A stretch of 64,000 bases of DNA from Sphingobacteriales bacterium 44-61. GTDB lineage: Bacteria; Bacteroidota; Bacteroidia; Chitinophagales; Chitinophagaceae. The stretch is from positions 418,405 to 482,404 of the forward strand of contig MKTW01000010.1 of the NCBI GenBank assembly GCA_001898405.1, in the 5' to 3' direction. Below are positions 18,352-26,467 of this stretch, piece after piece. A program made the position numbers and the translations under genes. The notes under the pieces are model-generated. The model searched no databases. It saw only the letters and a program-made list of their open reading frames with translations, and had not been told where the DNA came from. Position 1 is the stretch's first letter; each line of letters opens with the position of its first letter.

Positions 18352-19002
18352 TCATGGAATAAGTTCTCTCAATAACCTGCTGAAATCCCTTCCTTCGATC
18401 ATTGTCGCGCCCATACTTTCCAGGTATTCAGTATGCACCTGGCAATCGATCAGTTCCACTCCTTCAGATCGAAGTTGTTGCACATAACAGACAAAAGCAT
18501 AACGGGAGGCATTACTCGTTTTACTGAACATACTCTCACCAAAAAAAACCTTTCCGAGGCGGATGCCATATAAACCTCCGAGAAGTTCCCCGTTTTTCCA
18601 GACCTCGGCACTATGAGCATAGCCTAACTCGTGCATTTTGGTATAAGCTTTTTCAACATCCTGCGTGATCCAGGTACCATCCTGGCCGGCACGTTCGACC
18701 TGCTGGCAGGAGCGGATGACATCTGCAAAGGCTTTATTGACCGTAAACTCGAATTCGTTTCTTTTAAGCAGGGTTTTTACGGTCTTGCTGACCTTCATGT
18801 TTTCAGGAAACAATACAAAACGGGGATCAGGGAACCACCAAAGAATATCTTCTCCCTCATACCAGGGAAAAATGCCCTGCCGGTAAGCAGAGAGTAATCT
18901 CTCGGGCGATAGATCGCCGCCTATGGCCAGTAGTCCATCAGGCTCGGCCAAATGAGGAGGGGGAAAATCAATTATTTCCGTATCAAGGGCGAAAAGGGAC
19001 AT
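18352..19002 (-). CDS. aat: Leucyl/phenylalanyl-tRNA--protein transferase
   Basis: Aat transfers Leu or Phe from tRNA to proteins with N-terminal Arg or Lys, creating a bacterial N-degron. The 216 residues include the family motifs LLAIGGDLSPERLL, GIFPWYEGEDILWWFPDPR and GGLYGIRLGKVFFGESMF. It lies 58 bp downstream of clpS on the same strand, so the tagging enzyme and the adaptor that reads the tag are probably co-transcribed. Confidence 0.96.
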   Translation of the reverse strand: MSLFALDTEIIDFPPPHLAEPDGLLAIGGDLSPERLLSAYRQGIFPWYEGEDILWWFPDPRFVLFPENMKVSKTVKTLLKRNEFEFTVNKAFADVIRSCQQVERAGQDGTWITQDVEKAYTKMHELGYAHSAEVWKNGELLGGLYGIRLGKVFFGESMFSKTSNASRYAFVCYVQQLRSEGVELIDCQVHTEYLESMGATMIEGRDFSRLLRELIP

Positions 19003-19060
19003 ATATCAATGAAGGAAGAAAAATATTGAATGAGGCCTTTGCCGGATATGATCAGGTAAA

Positions 19061-19354
19061 CTACGCGACCACTTCTACAGTCGCACCAATACCGCGTTCT
19101 GTTATCGCATCACACATAGGCTTCAGTTCTTCATAAGAACCTTGCTTTACAGCATATTTTCCTTTATAGTGGATGAAGTAGGAGCATTGTTCAGCTTGTT
19201 CGTGTGTATGGCCGCAGACCTGTACCAGGGTTTCGATGACCCATTCGAAGGTATTCACTTCATCATTCCATACGATGAGACTGCAGCCCTGGTCTTCAAG
19301 GGTCAATGTATCAGTATCGTGTACGGTACCGGTCTCAAATTCATGTTTAGCCAT
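19061..19354 (-). CDS. clpS: ATP-dependent Clp protease adaptor ClpS
   Basis: This 97-residue N-recognin adaptor delivers proteins with Leu, Phe, Tyr or Trp N-termini to ClpA(C)P. The core DEVNTFEWVIETLVQVCGHT contains the acidic N-D/E-hydrophobic pocket residues, and HYKGKYAVKQGSYEEL follows. The N-terminal extension is short, as usual. It is the first gene of a probable clpS-aat operon with a TAnnTTTG box 19 bp upstream of its ATG. Confidence 0.95.
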   Translation of the reverse strand: MAKHEFETGTVHDTDTLTLEDQGCSLIVWNDEVNTFEWVIETLVQVCGHTHEQAEQCSYFIHYKGKYAVKQGSYEELKPMCDAITERGIGATVEVVA

Positions 19355-19372
19355 CGGTCAAACCTTTGATTA

Positions 19373-19380
19373 CAAAAATA
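19373..19380 (-). promoter_or_regulatory. Bacteroidota -7 box for clpS-aat
   Basis: On the minus strand this reads TATTTTTG, an exact match to the Bacteroidota sigma-ABfr -7 consensus TAnnTTTG. It is 19 bp upstream of the clpS ATG. The matching -33 TTG element is weak. Confidence 0.55.
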
Positions 19381-19638
19381 GACCATTTGCTTTTTTTTCG
19401 GAAATGCTGGGAGGGATTTGTTTGGGAGTGTGAAGAAAAAGGGTAGGGGATTGATTGAGAATGGTTTGTGTTAGAAGGTTTATGAGCTGGCAGTCTTTAG
19501 TCGGGAGTCAATAGTCTGAACTCTGTTCAAAACAATAATAGATCTATGACTATCGAAAATGCTTACATAAATTCTTTTAAGCACCTGAACTTCTGACTCC
19601 TGAACCTGAGCCGGCTTAGCAACAAATCTCAAAAAAAA
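19381..19638. other. Intergenic region upstream of tRNA-Val
   Basis: No gene is visible here. Short words of the type GTCGGGAGTC (19499-19508) and CTTCTGACTCCTGAACCTGAGCCGG (about 19590-19614, in part) form a loose inverted arrangement related to the words near 17191-17232. Confidence 0.35.
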
Positions 19639-19669
19639 TTTGGTTGAAAAGTATACAGACTTATCTTTG
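19639..19669 (+). promoter_or_regulatory. Promoter of tRNA-Val
   Basis: A TTTG at 19639-19642 and TATCTTTG at 19662-19669 match the Bacteroidota -33 and -7 elements with 19 bp between them. The tRNA starts 25 bp further on, which suits the expected start point plus a short 5' leader. Confidence 0.7.
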
Positions 19670-19693
19670 CACTCCCAATCAAAAAAGGGATAA

Positions 19694-19768
19694 GGGAGTT
19701 TAGCTCAGTTGGTTCAGAGCATCTGCCTTACAAGCAGAGGGTCGGCGGTTCGAACCCGTCAACTCCCA
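19694..19768 (+). tRNA. tRNA-Val (anticodon UAC)
   Basis: All arms pair. The acceptor is GGGAGTT/AACTCCC, the D-arm GCTC/GAGC, the anticodon stem TCTGC/GCAGA with loop CTTACAA, and the T-arm GGCGG/CCGTC with loop TTCGAAC. The anticodon is TAC, so it reads GUA and other valine codons. The discriminator is A; CCA is not encoded (ACA follows). The mobile region begins within a few hundred bp downstream. Confidence 0.97.
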
Positions 19769-19770
19769 CA

Positions 19771-19798
19771 AAGCCTCGCATCTTGCGGGGCTTTTGTT
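19771..19798 (+). terminator. tRNA-Val terminator
   Basis: A 10-bp stem AAGCCTCGCA/TGCGGGGCTT, with one G-U pair, has loop TCT and is followed by TTGTTTT. It starts 2 bp after the tRNA. Confidence 0.85.
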
Positions 19799-20121
19799 TT
19801 GTACGTTATCAGGAGGAAGTTGGCACTCTCGAAGCCTTTGATTCTCAGATCAATAAAGCATCTGCGTCAATTAGCTTTTAAAACGATAATCAGCCTTATA
19901 TTTTCATTTTTTACACACTGGATATAGTGTGAGATTTCCCCTTTTTTGTTGAAATTTTCAAATTTGCAAACAATTTGCAAACAGGGTTTCAATCCTCACA
20001 TTTCATTCAAAAAAAATGCAGCATTTGGGCTTATGATGTGAAAGAACTTCTGTCTGTAAATGTACAAAATTCATAGCTTTTTTGGTCGAAGCATTCGGTA
20101 AAATTATATACCGTTATCTGC
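19799..20121. other. Junction region between tRNA-Val and the mobile element
   Basis: No supported gene lies in these 323 bp. The region is AT-rich and contains a small inverted repeat (CACACT/AGTGTG, 19914-19931) and the tandem 11-mer described separately. All genes to the right belong to a conjugative element, so the element end should be in or near this stretch. No second copy of the tRNA 3' end was found in the window. Confidence 0.45.
19961..19982. repeat. Tandem 11-bp repeat AATTTGCAAAC x2
   Basis: Two exact head-to-tail copies, 19961-19971 and 19972-19982, place the same word one helical turn apart. Each includes TTTGC, the word seen in CTnDOT attachment-site cores (GTAnnTTTGC). A recombinase or excisionase arm site at the element end is plausible but unproven. 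Confidence 0.7.
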
Positions 20122-20469
20122 CTATTTGAACTCCTTTTTTAGATGATGTAAACGGGAAGTAAAATTGACATTCTTCAGCTTTTCTTCCTTGATGTAGGCC
20201 AATACTTCATTCTTATCAAAATAAATACGACCTCTGTGTTTGTGGCTCGGCAAACCAATCTTTACCCAATCAGTAAGTGTAACGAGGGAGATACGAAGCA
20301 ATTTCGCAACCTCCTTTCGATTGAGCAAAACTTCATCTTCTGTTGGCGCAGGGTTATTGTTTTTTAAATCCTGTAACGCTTCAGTTATCGCTTCCTTTAT
20401 CCATCGTCTAAAATCTTGTTCGTTGGGTATATAGATAGGCTCCATAGTTTTCGTTACGTTTAACGTCAT
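20122..20469 (-). CDS. Helix-turn-helix protein, excisionase/MerR-like DNA-binding domain
   Basis: This protein has about 115 residues. The C-terminal half carries an HTH_17-type domain: LLNRKEVAKLLRISLVTLTDWVKIGL with the wing GRIYFDKNEVLAYI. Such proteins stand near the ends of Bacteroidota conjugative elements and act as excision factors or regulators. The ATG at 20469 was chosen; a second ATG at 20445 is also possible. Its position next to the presumed left end suits an excisionase, but no integrase gene is beside it. Confidence 0.75.
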   Translation of the reverse strand: MTLNVTKTMEPIYIPNEQDFRRWIKEAITEALQDLKNNNPAPTEDEVLLNRKEVAKLLRISLVTLTDWVKIGLPSHKHRGRIYFDKNEVLAYIKEEKLKNVNFTSRLHHLKKEFK

Positions 20470-20475
20470 TGTCAA

Positions 20476-20751
20476 CTACAATCGTTTTAAACTCACCTTG
20501 CTTCCAATCAAGGGGTTTAAGGAAGGACTGTATTTAATATAGCCCAGTTCCTTTAATTCTTTCATACACTTGCTATAGGTTCTCCTGCTCACCCTGGCAT
20601 TTTTCATTATGGCATTTCGATCTATTTCCATTTCACCAGCCGGGTCAAGGAAGTTAGCTGCATTCAATAACGCCATATACACGCAGATATGACTGATCCC
20701 AATTCTTGCATCACCGGCAATCGCTTCATAAAAAGCAGTAAACTGCTCCAC
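20476..20751 (-). CDS. Small winged-helix-like protein of the mobile element
   Basis: This 91-residue protein starts with GTG at 20751, sharing one base with the stop of the gene upstream. The sequence SHICVYMALLNAAN ... EIDRNAIMKNARVSRRTYSKCMKELKELGYIKYSPS is a clear winged helix: three helices, recognition helix RRTYSKCMKEL, then the wing. It probably binds element DNA, for replication or regulation. It stands directly before the excisionase-like gene. Confidence 0.6.
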   Translation of the reverse strand: MEQFTAFYEAIAGDARIGISHICVYMALLNAANFLDPAGEMEIDRNAIMKNARVSRRTYSKCMKELKELGYIKYSPSLNPLIGSKVSLKRL

Positions 20752-21479
20752 TACCTGGCTATTTTATTGGTTCGTCTTTTCCGTTTCTTTTGCAGCAGGC
20801 TTTTATCCGTTCCCCCATTAGCCGTCTCATCTGTTGCAGCAGCGTCAGGATCTGCGGCTTGTTTCTTCTTCCCATGCAGTTTCTTTTCCAGCCAACGGTT
20901 CAGTAAAAAGCGGTACGCTTCGTCCACCGCAATGCCCTGGCCATCGAAAAAATAAAAACGCTGGCTTACTTCAAACTTTGACCGGGTTGCGGTAAGGTTG
21001 GCATAGATAACAGGAACATCAAGCCAGTGTTTTACTTTTAAACTATCCGCATAATACCTACCATCCTCAAACGCAGACAATCGGGAAAGATCGGTAACGA
21101 TTTGTTCAATCTGTTTCTCCCGCTGCCAGCCGGATGCATCTTGTAGATTAAAACTGGTTGCCGTTACCTCCTTCATACTCCAGTCAATTTCATTCATCCG
21201 TTTATCTAATTCCCGGATATTGATACCCTGAATAGTGAGTTCAGGTAGTTCAATAGCTTTCAGAAAAGCCGCATCGTAATAATGACAGGTATAGAAATCG
21301 TCCTTTCGTTCAAAATGTATGGAGCAGGTAAGTACATCTTTCCCCTTAACCAATTTCTCAGTCAAATAAAAGTCGGAAGGTTTAAAACATATATGCTGCA
21401 ATAACCGTTGCCCGATACTTCCGTCAAACCCTGTGGCTGCAAGCATCTCCGTTAAGGAGATGATATTTTGAATATTCAT
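20751..21479 (-). CDS. Hypothetical protein of the mobile element with basic C-terminal tail
   Basis: This is a 242-residue protein. The first 200 residues form mixed alpha/beta structure with no family I recognise. A low-complexity linker rich in Asp, Ala and Thr follows, then the basic tail SLLQKKRKRRTNKIAR. The next two upstream genes encode proteins with similar tails, so the tail may be a shared targeting or DNA-contact signal. It overlaps the downstream gene by one base. Confidence 0.55.
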   Translation of the reverse strand: MNIQNIISLTEMLAATGFDGSIGQRLLQHICFKPSDFYLTEKLVKGKDVLTCSIHFERKDDFYTCHYYDAAFLKAIELPELTIQGINIRELDKRMNEIDWSMKEVTATSFNLQDASGWQREKQIEQIVTDLSRLSAFEDGRYYADSLKVKHWLDVPVIYANLTATRSKFEVSQRFYFFDGQGIAVDEAYRFLLNRWLEKKLHGKKKQAADPDAAATDETANGGTDKSLLQKKRKRRTNKIAR

Positions 21480-21501
21480 ACATCCCTTTTAAAACAGTAA
21501 A

Positions 21502-22803
21502 TCAATTAAGACCCATTCCTTTTTTCTTCCTGCTCCTTTTTTTAGGAAGCAGGCTTCCCTCGCCATCTTCGTCCTTGTTTTTCTTTCCCATCTTTTCGGT
21601 ATGCTTCAAGTCTTCCTTTTGTTCCTGACCGGCAGATTGCTTTACTTCTTTCCCGTTCATGTGCTGAATGTTTTGATACTTCACCAGGTCTTCCTTTTGC
21701 ACCCGCTTTAATTGCTCATCGTAGAGATTAACAGTTTTGTATTGGGGATTTGCTTCGATGAACATTTTAGCCGGTGTACCTTCTTTGTCAATCGTTACTG
21801 ATTGGAGATTGCCTTTCTGCAATGATTGGAGCAATGATTTTTCCTTTTCGCCGCCATCGAGTTCCGCCACTGCATACTTCCCAACAGCTTCCTTCAGGTC
21901 ATACTTAAATTTTTCGTGGAATTGCTTTACCTCGAAGTTGTTATGCTTGTCCTTGTTTTCAAAATCAAGTTGAATCCAGGCTTTGTAAGTGGGTGCTTTC
22001 TCCCAGTTTTCCGCCAGGCCCTGCTGTTCACGGGGTAATTTTAGTTCAGCTTTGAATTGTACTTTTTCATCATCATTGAGTTTGCGGACCAGTTCCTTTT
22101 CTACACTACGCCCACTCAGGAGGTTGAACGCTTCTTTGGCAGTAACGCCCTTTCCATAGTTTAAATAAAAGGTCTGCTCTTTTTTTTCACCATTGCCCCA
22201 TTCCAATGATGCTTTATAGCTGTTCAGGAAATACATATCAGAAGTATCTGACCTGCGAAAATTCAGGATAGCTTCAAATGGTTTTTTGTTTACGTCCGCA
22301 TTGAACGTAAGCTGGAAGGATTCTTTTCCTTCTCTCAGATTCTTTTCCAGTGCTTCATGTTGCTTTTCACCGAAGCCCAGGTATTTGAGATTATCTTTCA
22401 GGTAATCGAAATTCTTCTCGTTCATGACTGATACGTTTTTATTGTTTAAAATTTGCTGTTGCTCTATATGCTCAATCAGTGCGTCGGTAAAAGCATTACC
22501 ATCTCTATTATACAAACCGTTTGCATCAGGATCTCTTAATTGTTTTTCGAGTTGGTGCCCATAAGGAATTTGCCGGAGTAAATCGTCTATGGAATAGGCA
22601 TGAATCACCCTGTAATTATCATAGTCGCTGATATTATCGGTAGAAAACTGGTGAGCCTCATCAGCAGTTTTAAAGAAATACATATCGCCGCTGTCAAGAA
22701 AATAGGACAATGTGTTGAGGGCAATCCAAGATTCCTTCTTTGAAAAAGCCAAATTTGCTTCTTCAAGCAACTTATCTGATATGACATGCTCACGACTGAT
22801 CAT
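21502..22803 (-). CDS. DUF3945-like mobile element protein
   Basis: A 433-residue acidic/basic mosaic protein of a kind common in Bacteroidota conjugative elements. Residues about 135-240 (NFDYLKDNLKYLGFGEKQHEALEKNLREG ...) and 300-380 (KYAVAELDGGEKEKSLLQSLQKGN; ANPQYKTVNLYDEQLKRVQKE) resemble DUF3945/DUF4099 modules. These contain the F-E-A-x-L-N-F-R-R and A-N-P-Q-Y-K-T-V-N-L-Y patterns. The tail SLLPKKRSRKKKGMGLN is strongly basic. The role is unknown, possibly replication or transfer initiation. The assignment is from pattern memory. Confidence 0.55.
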   Translation of the reverse strand: MISREHVISDKLLEEANLAFSKKESWIALNTLSYFLDSGDMYFFKTADEAHQFSTDNISDYDNYRVIHAYSIDDLLRQIPYGHQLEKQLRDPDANGLYNRDGNAFTDALIEHIEQQQILNNKNVSVMNEKNFDYLKDNLKYLGFGEKQHEALEKNLREGKESFQLTFNADVNKKPFEAILNFRRSDTSDMYFLNSYKASLEWGNGEKKEQTFYLNYGKGVTAKEAFNLLSGRSVEKELVRKLNDDEKVQFKAELKLPREQQGLAENWEKAPTYKAWIQLDFENKDKHNNFEVKQFHEKFKYDLKEAVGKYAVAELDGGEKEKSLLQSLQKGNLQSVTIDKEGTPAKMFIEANPQYKTVNLYDEQLKRVQKEDLVKYQNIQHMNGKEVKQSAGQEQKEDLKHTEKMGKKNKDEDGEGSLLPKKRSRKKKGMGLN

Positions 22804-22820
22804 AAGTACGGTGAGGTGCT

Positions 22821-23309
22821 TTACATCCGCAACCCTTTCTTTGGAGAAACCCTTTTCTTTTCCAATAGCTCCGGCTTTTGAACCTTTTGCTTATAAACCT
22901 GTTCCGGGCGAAGTGTATTATCTTTTGCTTCATGCTGCTGAACTTTTCGTGCACTGCTATGATTGACTTTCATCATCCAACTGGTTTGTTCAACAACAAG
23001 CATCTTTGGACGGGGAAACAGCAGATCGTTAACCAGCCGGGCAATGTTGCGGATCAGCCTTTCAAGCGGATGACGGTATAACCACCTCTCCATGTTTTTC
23101 ATTTCGCCTCGCAGGATGCGAAGTGTCATGCGTTCTTCCCTGGAAGCATCTTTACGCAACGTGCGGTTGAGCTCCCGCAAGTAATCCAGCTTCAATTTCT
23201 GGAAATGCCTTGTCCGGAGTGTATGGGGAGAAAATAATTGAGCCATATTATTCTCCCGTTTCAGCCAGTCCTCCATACCTTTCACAACCCTGTTTCGTAC
23301 TACTTGCAT
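22821..23309 (-). CDS. Hypothetical basic protein of the mobile element
   Basis: This 162-residue, Arg/Lys-rich, mostly helical protein has several RLxRELNRTLRK-type amphipathic stretches. The C-terminus ELLEKKRVSPKKGLRM matches the basic tails of the neighbouring element proteins. I recognise no family. It lies 12 bp after traN on the same strand and is probably its co-transcribed partner. Confidence 0.5.
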   Translation of the reverse strand: MQVVRNRVVKGMEDWLKRENNMAQLFSPHTLRTRHFQKLKLDYLRELNRTLRKDASREERMTLRILRGEMKNMERWLYRHPLERLIRNIARLVNDLLFPRPKMLVVEQTSWMMKVNHSSARKVQQHEAKDNTLRPEQVYKQKVQKPELLEKKRVSPKKGLRM

Positions 23310-23320
23310 AGCTGTATCGT

Positions 23321-24088
23321 TTATCGAAGATCTGGCAGGGGAATAGCCCGGATGATCTTGTTATTATTAACCTTTAAAAGCAAATGCCTGCCGCCGTTCT
23401 TTTCCATCACTTGCACTGCAAGATATTTGGCATCAGGAACGGTGAACTTGTCCAGTGCCACCACGATCATGGAAAAATCGCAGGCTTTCACTTGGCGGGC
23501 ATTACCGGAGATATGCAGCGGGGCCAGTTCATTTTCCTGTGCAGCCGTCCGCTTGCTTTTCTTTTTGTCCCGGATATAAAACTTGAGCAGGTCAATGTCA
23601 TAATCAATCGTACTGTGATTGCAAAGAAGCAATTGATAATAGATAACATTATCCTTGATGTAAATGCCGTTGATGGAAGCTTCCATATCCCATTTATGAT
23701 CTTTAATGCCCCGCATTGTTCGGTGGTTGTCTAAAATACCATTGGCATAAGTAGCAACTGTTGATTTTTTCATTTCCGGTAAGTGATACACCCAATTGTC
23801 CAGTTGACCGGAATAAGTAACAGTAAAAGAATAAACGCTGCCGTCACCTGTGACAACGCTGAGGTTCGTTTCAGGAAATTTCACCGAAGCCGCCTTTACC
23901 AGCAGGATGTTGTCGGCTTCCTTCACCTGTTGCACCAATACGTCTTTAGTTCCCCTGTCCACATGGCGAATAGGAAAAGGAAAGATCAGACTCGTTGTTT
24001 TGTCGGTAGTTATGAGTAATGAAGAAGTTTGCGCCATTGCGGAAACGAGTAATCCGAACACACAAATCATACATACGAATCGTTTCAT
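23321..24088 (-). CDS. traN: Conjugative transposon protein TraN (DUF4138)
   Basis: This 255-residue protein has a signal peptide (MKRFVCMICVFGLLVSAMAQ). The body is TraN-like, with TSLIFPFPIRHVDRG, VLLVKAA-type and NLSVVTGDGSVYSFTVTY segments. TraN is the VirB9-like outer-membrane-complex component of the CTnDOT-type T4SS. Gene order traK-L-M-N matches CTnDOT. It is 28 bp downstream of traM. Confidence 0.88.
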   Translation of the reverse strand: MKRFVCMICVFGLLVSAMAQTSSLLITTDKTTSLIFPFPIRHVDRGTKDVLVQQVKEADNILLVKAASVKFPETNLSVVTGDGSVYSFTVTYSGQLDNWVYHLPEMKKSTVATYANGILDNHRTMRGIKDHKWDMEASINGIYIKDNVIYYQLLLCNHSTIDYDIDLLKFYIRDKKKSKRTAAQENELAPLHISGNARQVKACDFSMIVVALDKFTVPDAKYLAVQVMEKNGGRHLLLKVNNNKIIRAIPLPDLR

Positions 24089-24116
24089 TGATTGTAGTTT
24101 TAAAAATGAATAATAA

Positions 24117-25337
24117 TTATTGAATTGATTTATCCTTTAGCAGCACTTTATAGCCCGCTTTTACCATCACTTTCACCAGCTTTACTTTCCGGCTGAGTAA
24201 TGACTTGGCGGTACTGATACCGGCGGCCGTAGCCTGCGCTTTCAGGGAAGGGTCAAGTGTGGTGAGTTCCATCATCTGCAAACTGTTGTCGGCTGATTGT
24301 TTTGCCACATCTCTTGTAATAGCGCCGGGAATGTGAATACCTGCCAGTCCATCCATATCATGGACTTCCATTTTTACATTGTAAAGAGAGCTGCCGCTGC
24401 GGATAGAATTAATTTCAATTTCCAGCCGTTCACCATTCAGCCCCACTATACCAAATACAAAAGTCCCCGCAGGGATTTTCTGATTGCTGACAAACACATC
24501 CTGCAGCAAACGCAGTTTGATCACTGCACCGTTCACCAATACCTGGTTCTCATTCACGACAGCTTCAATAGCATTGGACTGTTTCGCATCAATCCTATTA
24601 TCGAGGCTGTAAAATCCTTTTGCCGTTGTATCATCGCTGGAGATGGCAGAAACGGCCAGTGCATTGGACGATTGCTGCATTGATTTTTCCTTCATCCGTT
24701 CTTTTACTCGTGAAGGATGCTGCACATCCAGTATCTTATCCATCACTGTGGAGAGTTGTTTTATTTCAGGGTCTTCGCCATCACCTGTACTCATCATGTT
24801 CATCATTGCCTCCAATCTATCTACATCACCCGACAGTTCAGGGCTTGTACGATTGTAGCCATACTCATTTGACTGGCTATAGGTTGGAGTAGTATTCTTG
24901 TTCAACTCCTTTTGCAGCAGCGATAACTTTTGCATCACCTGGTCTTCCGGTTTATTGATGGTCGTTTCATACGGAGAAACATTCAGCCGCTGGTTATGTT
25001 TTGAGGCGGTGTTTTCCGTTAACTGCTCCAGTTCCTGGGTTGAAGGTTCCGGCATTTGCATTTGCTCCTTATAGTAAGGGTCGCTCCGCATCCATTCGGC
25101 CAGTTTTGCCGAATCCTTATCTGCCTTGTCATAAAAGCCGAGTTTATCCATCAGCTTTTCTTCTTTCAGGTTCGCATCGGGCAGTTGCAGGTTTAGGCCA
25201 CTCTCAGCAACGACCTTTTCTGTTTTTCCTTTCCCACCACCCAATGCATAAAAGGCCAGGGTTAAAAAGGGTATCACCAGTAATGGCATTACCAGCAGCA
25301 TCTTTCTCCTTTTCGCACTCGTTTTACTCACTTTCAT
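24117..25337 (-). CDS. traM: Conjugative transposon protein TraM
   Basis: This 406-residue protein has an N-terminal membrane anchor (residues 13-32: MLLVMPLLVIPFLTLAFYAL), a long charged Gln/Glu/Met-rich linker to about 230, and a C-terminal beta domain. That domain includes NAIEAVVNENQVLVNGAVIKLRLL and IPAGTFVFGIVGLNGERLEIEI, a VirB10/TrbI-like core. TraM bridges the inner and outer membranes in the transfer channel. The anchor topology and neighbours support the call. Confidence 0.9.
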   Translation of the reverse strand: MKVSKTSAKRRKMLLVMPLLVIPFLTLAFYALGGGKGKTEKVVAESGLNLQLPDANLKEEKLMDKLGFYDKADKDSAKLAEWMRSDPYYKEQMQMPEPSTQELEQLTENTASKHNQRLNVSPYETTINKPEDQVMQKLSLLQKELNKNTTPTYSQSNEYGYNRTSPELSGDVDRLEAMMNMMSTGDGEDPEIKQLSTVMDKILDVQHPSRVKERMKEKSMQQSSNALAVSAISSDDTTAKGFYSLDNRIDAKQSNAIEAVVNENQVLVNGAVIKLRLLQDVFVSNQKIPAGTFVFGIVGLNGERLEIEINSIRSGSSLYNVKMEVHDMDGLAGIHIPGAITRDVAKQSADNSLQMMELTTLDPSLKAQATAAGISTAKSLLSRKVKLVKVMVKAGYKVLLKDKSIQ

Positions 25338-25382
25338 ATTACTTGATTTTAGTATTCGTGATTGCTGCGCAATTCATACGCT

Positions 25383-25844
25383 TCATTTTATTTGTTGTGA
25401 ATGATAAATGTTTTCCAATATGCGGATACTATCTAGCAGGCCCGGTCTTATCGGTTGCTTCAGACTATCCATATACTTTTTATATTCCTGTATCTCCCGG
25501 TACATTTCATGGCTGATACTATTTTCCGGCTCATTGATCTCACTGCCTGTCTTATTGAAATGCTTGGGAACATCCATTTTCTTTACTTCAAAGGATGGTT
25601 GTTTATTCTCAGTACCGAATATGGCATTGGCAGCGAGGTAAATGCTGAATCCTCCACTCAGCAGGCAGAAGGCAACCAAAACTGTTTTCAGTTTTTGTTG
25701 CGGTATTTTAGAAACCCGTTTATTCATAACATGGGCAAATTTTGTTTGCAACTTTATACCGGCACCGGCAATCTTACCGGCTGCTTTATCCGTCCAGTTG
25801 CCGCCAGGTTGTTTAGCCTCTTTATGTTTTTTCTTTCCAAACAT
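25383..25844 (-). CDS. traL: TraL-position conjugation protein
   Basis: This 153-residue protein has a basic N-terminus, one transmembrane helix (about 55-74, VLVAFCLLSGGFSIYLAANA) and a C-terminal periplasmic helix region ending in DSIRILENIYHSQQ. It lies between traK (1 bp away) and traM, the place of traL in CTnDOT-type elements. The sequence is longer than typical TraL, so the name rests largely on position. Confidence 0.65.
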   Translation of the reverse strand: MFGKKKHKEAKQPGGNWTDKAAGKIAGAGIKLQTKFAHVMNKRVSKIPQQKLKTVLVAFCLLSGGFSIYLAANAIFGTENKQPSFEVKKMDVPKHFNKTGSEINEPENSISHEMYREIQEYKKYMDSLKQPIRPGLLDSIRILENIYHSQQIK

Positions 25845-25845
25845 T

Positions 25846-26466
25846 TTAATTCCGGCTTTGAATAGTTATATCCGCATTCTCCAATGTTTTCCACCGTTCT
25901 ATTAAAAAGCCGTGTGCATTATTATCGCTGCGGGAAACATTTCTTAAATAACCTTCTGTAACTAAGCTGCGGGTAACAATAGTCGTAGGCCGCACAATAC
26001 GTTGTTGTCCCTTGTACCGGAAGTAATACGGATAGCTGTCCGTATTGATAACAATACTGTCCGGCTGTATTTCCTGGCTGATATTCCCGGAAATGATATT
26101 GGAGAAATAACCGTTCTCTTTCAGGTTATCATACTGTTGTTTGGCGGAACCGTCTGCGAGATAGAGTGCTTTGGTTATATTGGACTGTATCACTTTTTCA
26201 TCCGGGTCAAGGGTGAAAAAATAGTGATGGAACATTTTCACATGATCCCTTGCCTCTACAGGAATATTATCTTTTCTGTCTGCCGAATACGCTTCCAGCG
26301 CCTTGCCGTTGGCAAGGATATAAATGCGTTGCTGTGCCGTAGATGCCAGCTCATAACTCTTATAAGCTACGATCACCGTGATAACAATGCAGCCTGCCAT
26401 AAAAGCAATGGAGAACAACCGTACATGCCTGAAAGCCGTGTCTATATTTTTCGTCTTTTTAAACAT
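25846..26466 (-). CDS. traK: Conjugative transposon protein TraK
   Basis: This protein has about 206 residues. The start at 26466 (MFKKTKNIDTAFRHVR) matches TraK; a longer frame would overlap traJ. One transmembrane segment (about 17-38) precedes a VirB8/TrbF-like periplasmic domain with DHVKMFHHYFFTLDPDEKVI and the terminal GFLIERWKTLENADI strands. VirB8-type proteins nucleate the inner-membrane complex. The start is 1 bp after the traJ stop. Confidence 0.92.
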   Translation of the reverse strand: MFKKTKNIDTAFRHVRLFSIAFMAGCIVITVIVAYKSYELASTAQQRIYILANGKALEAYSADRKDNIPVEARDHVKMFHHYFFTLDPDEKVIQSNITKALYLADGSAKQQYDNLKENGYFSNIISGNISQEIQPDSIVINTDSYPYYFRYKGQQRIVRPTTIVTRSLVTEGYLRNVSRSDNNAHGFLIERWKTLENADITIQSRN

Positions 26467-26467
26467 T

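Noticed and set aside
17191-19614. GGGAGTC-type words at both ends of the aat/clpS/esterase region as insertion sequence ends
   Set aside because: The words are short and degenerate, no transposase lies between them, and housekeeping genes fill the interval.
25001-25516. 171-codon plus-strand frame opposite traM/traL
   Set aside because: It spans the 3' part of one tra gene and the gap to the next on the other strand, and has no domain.
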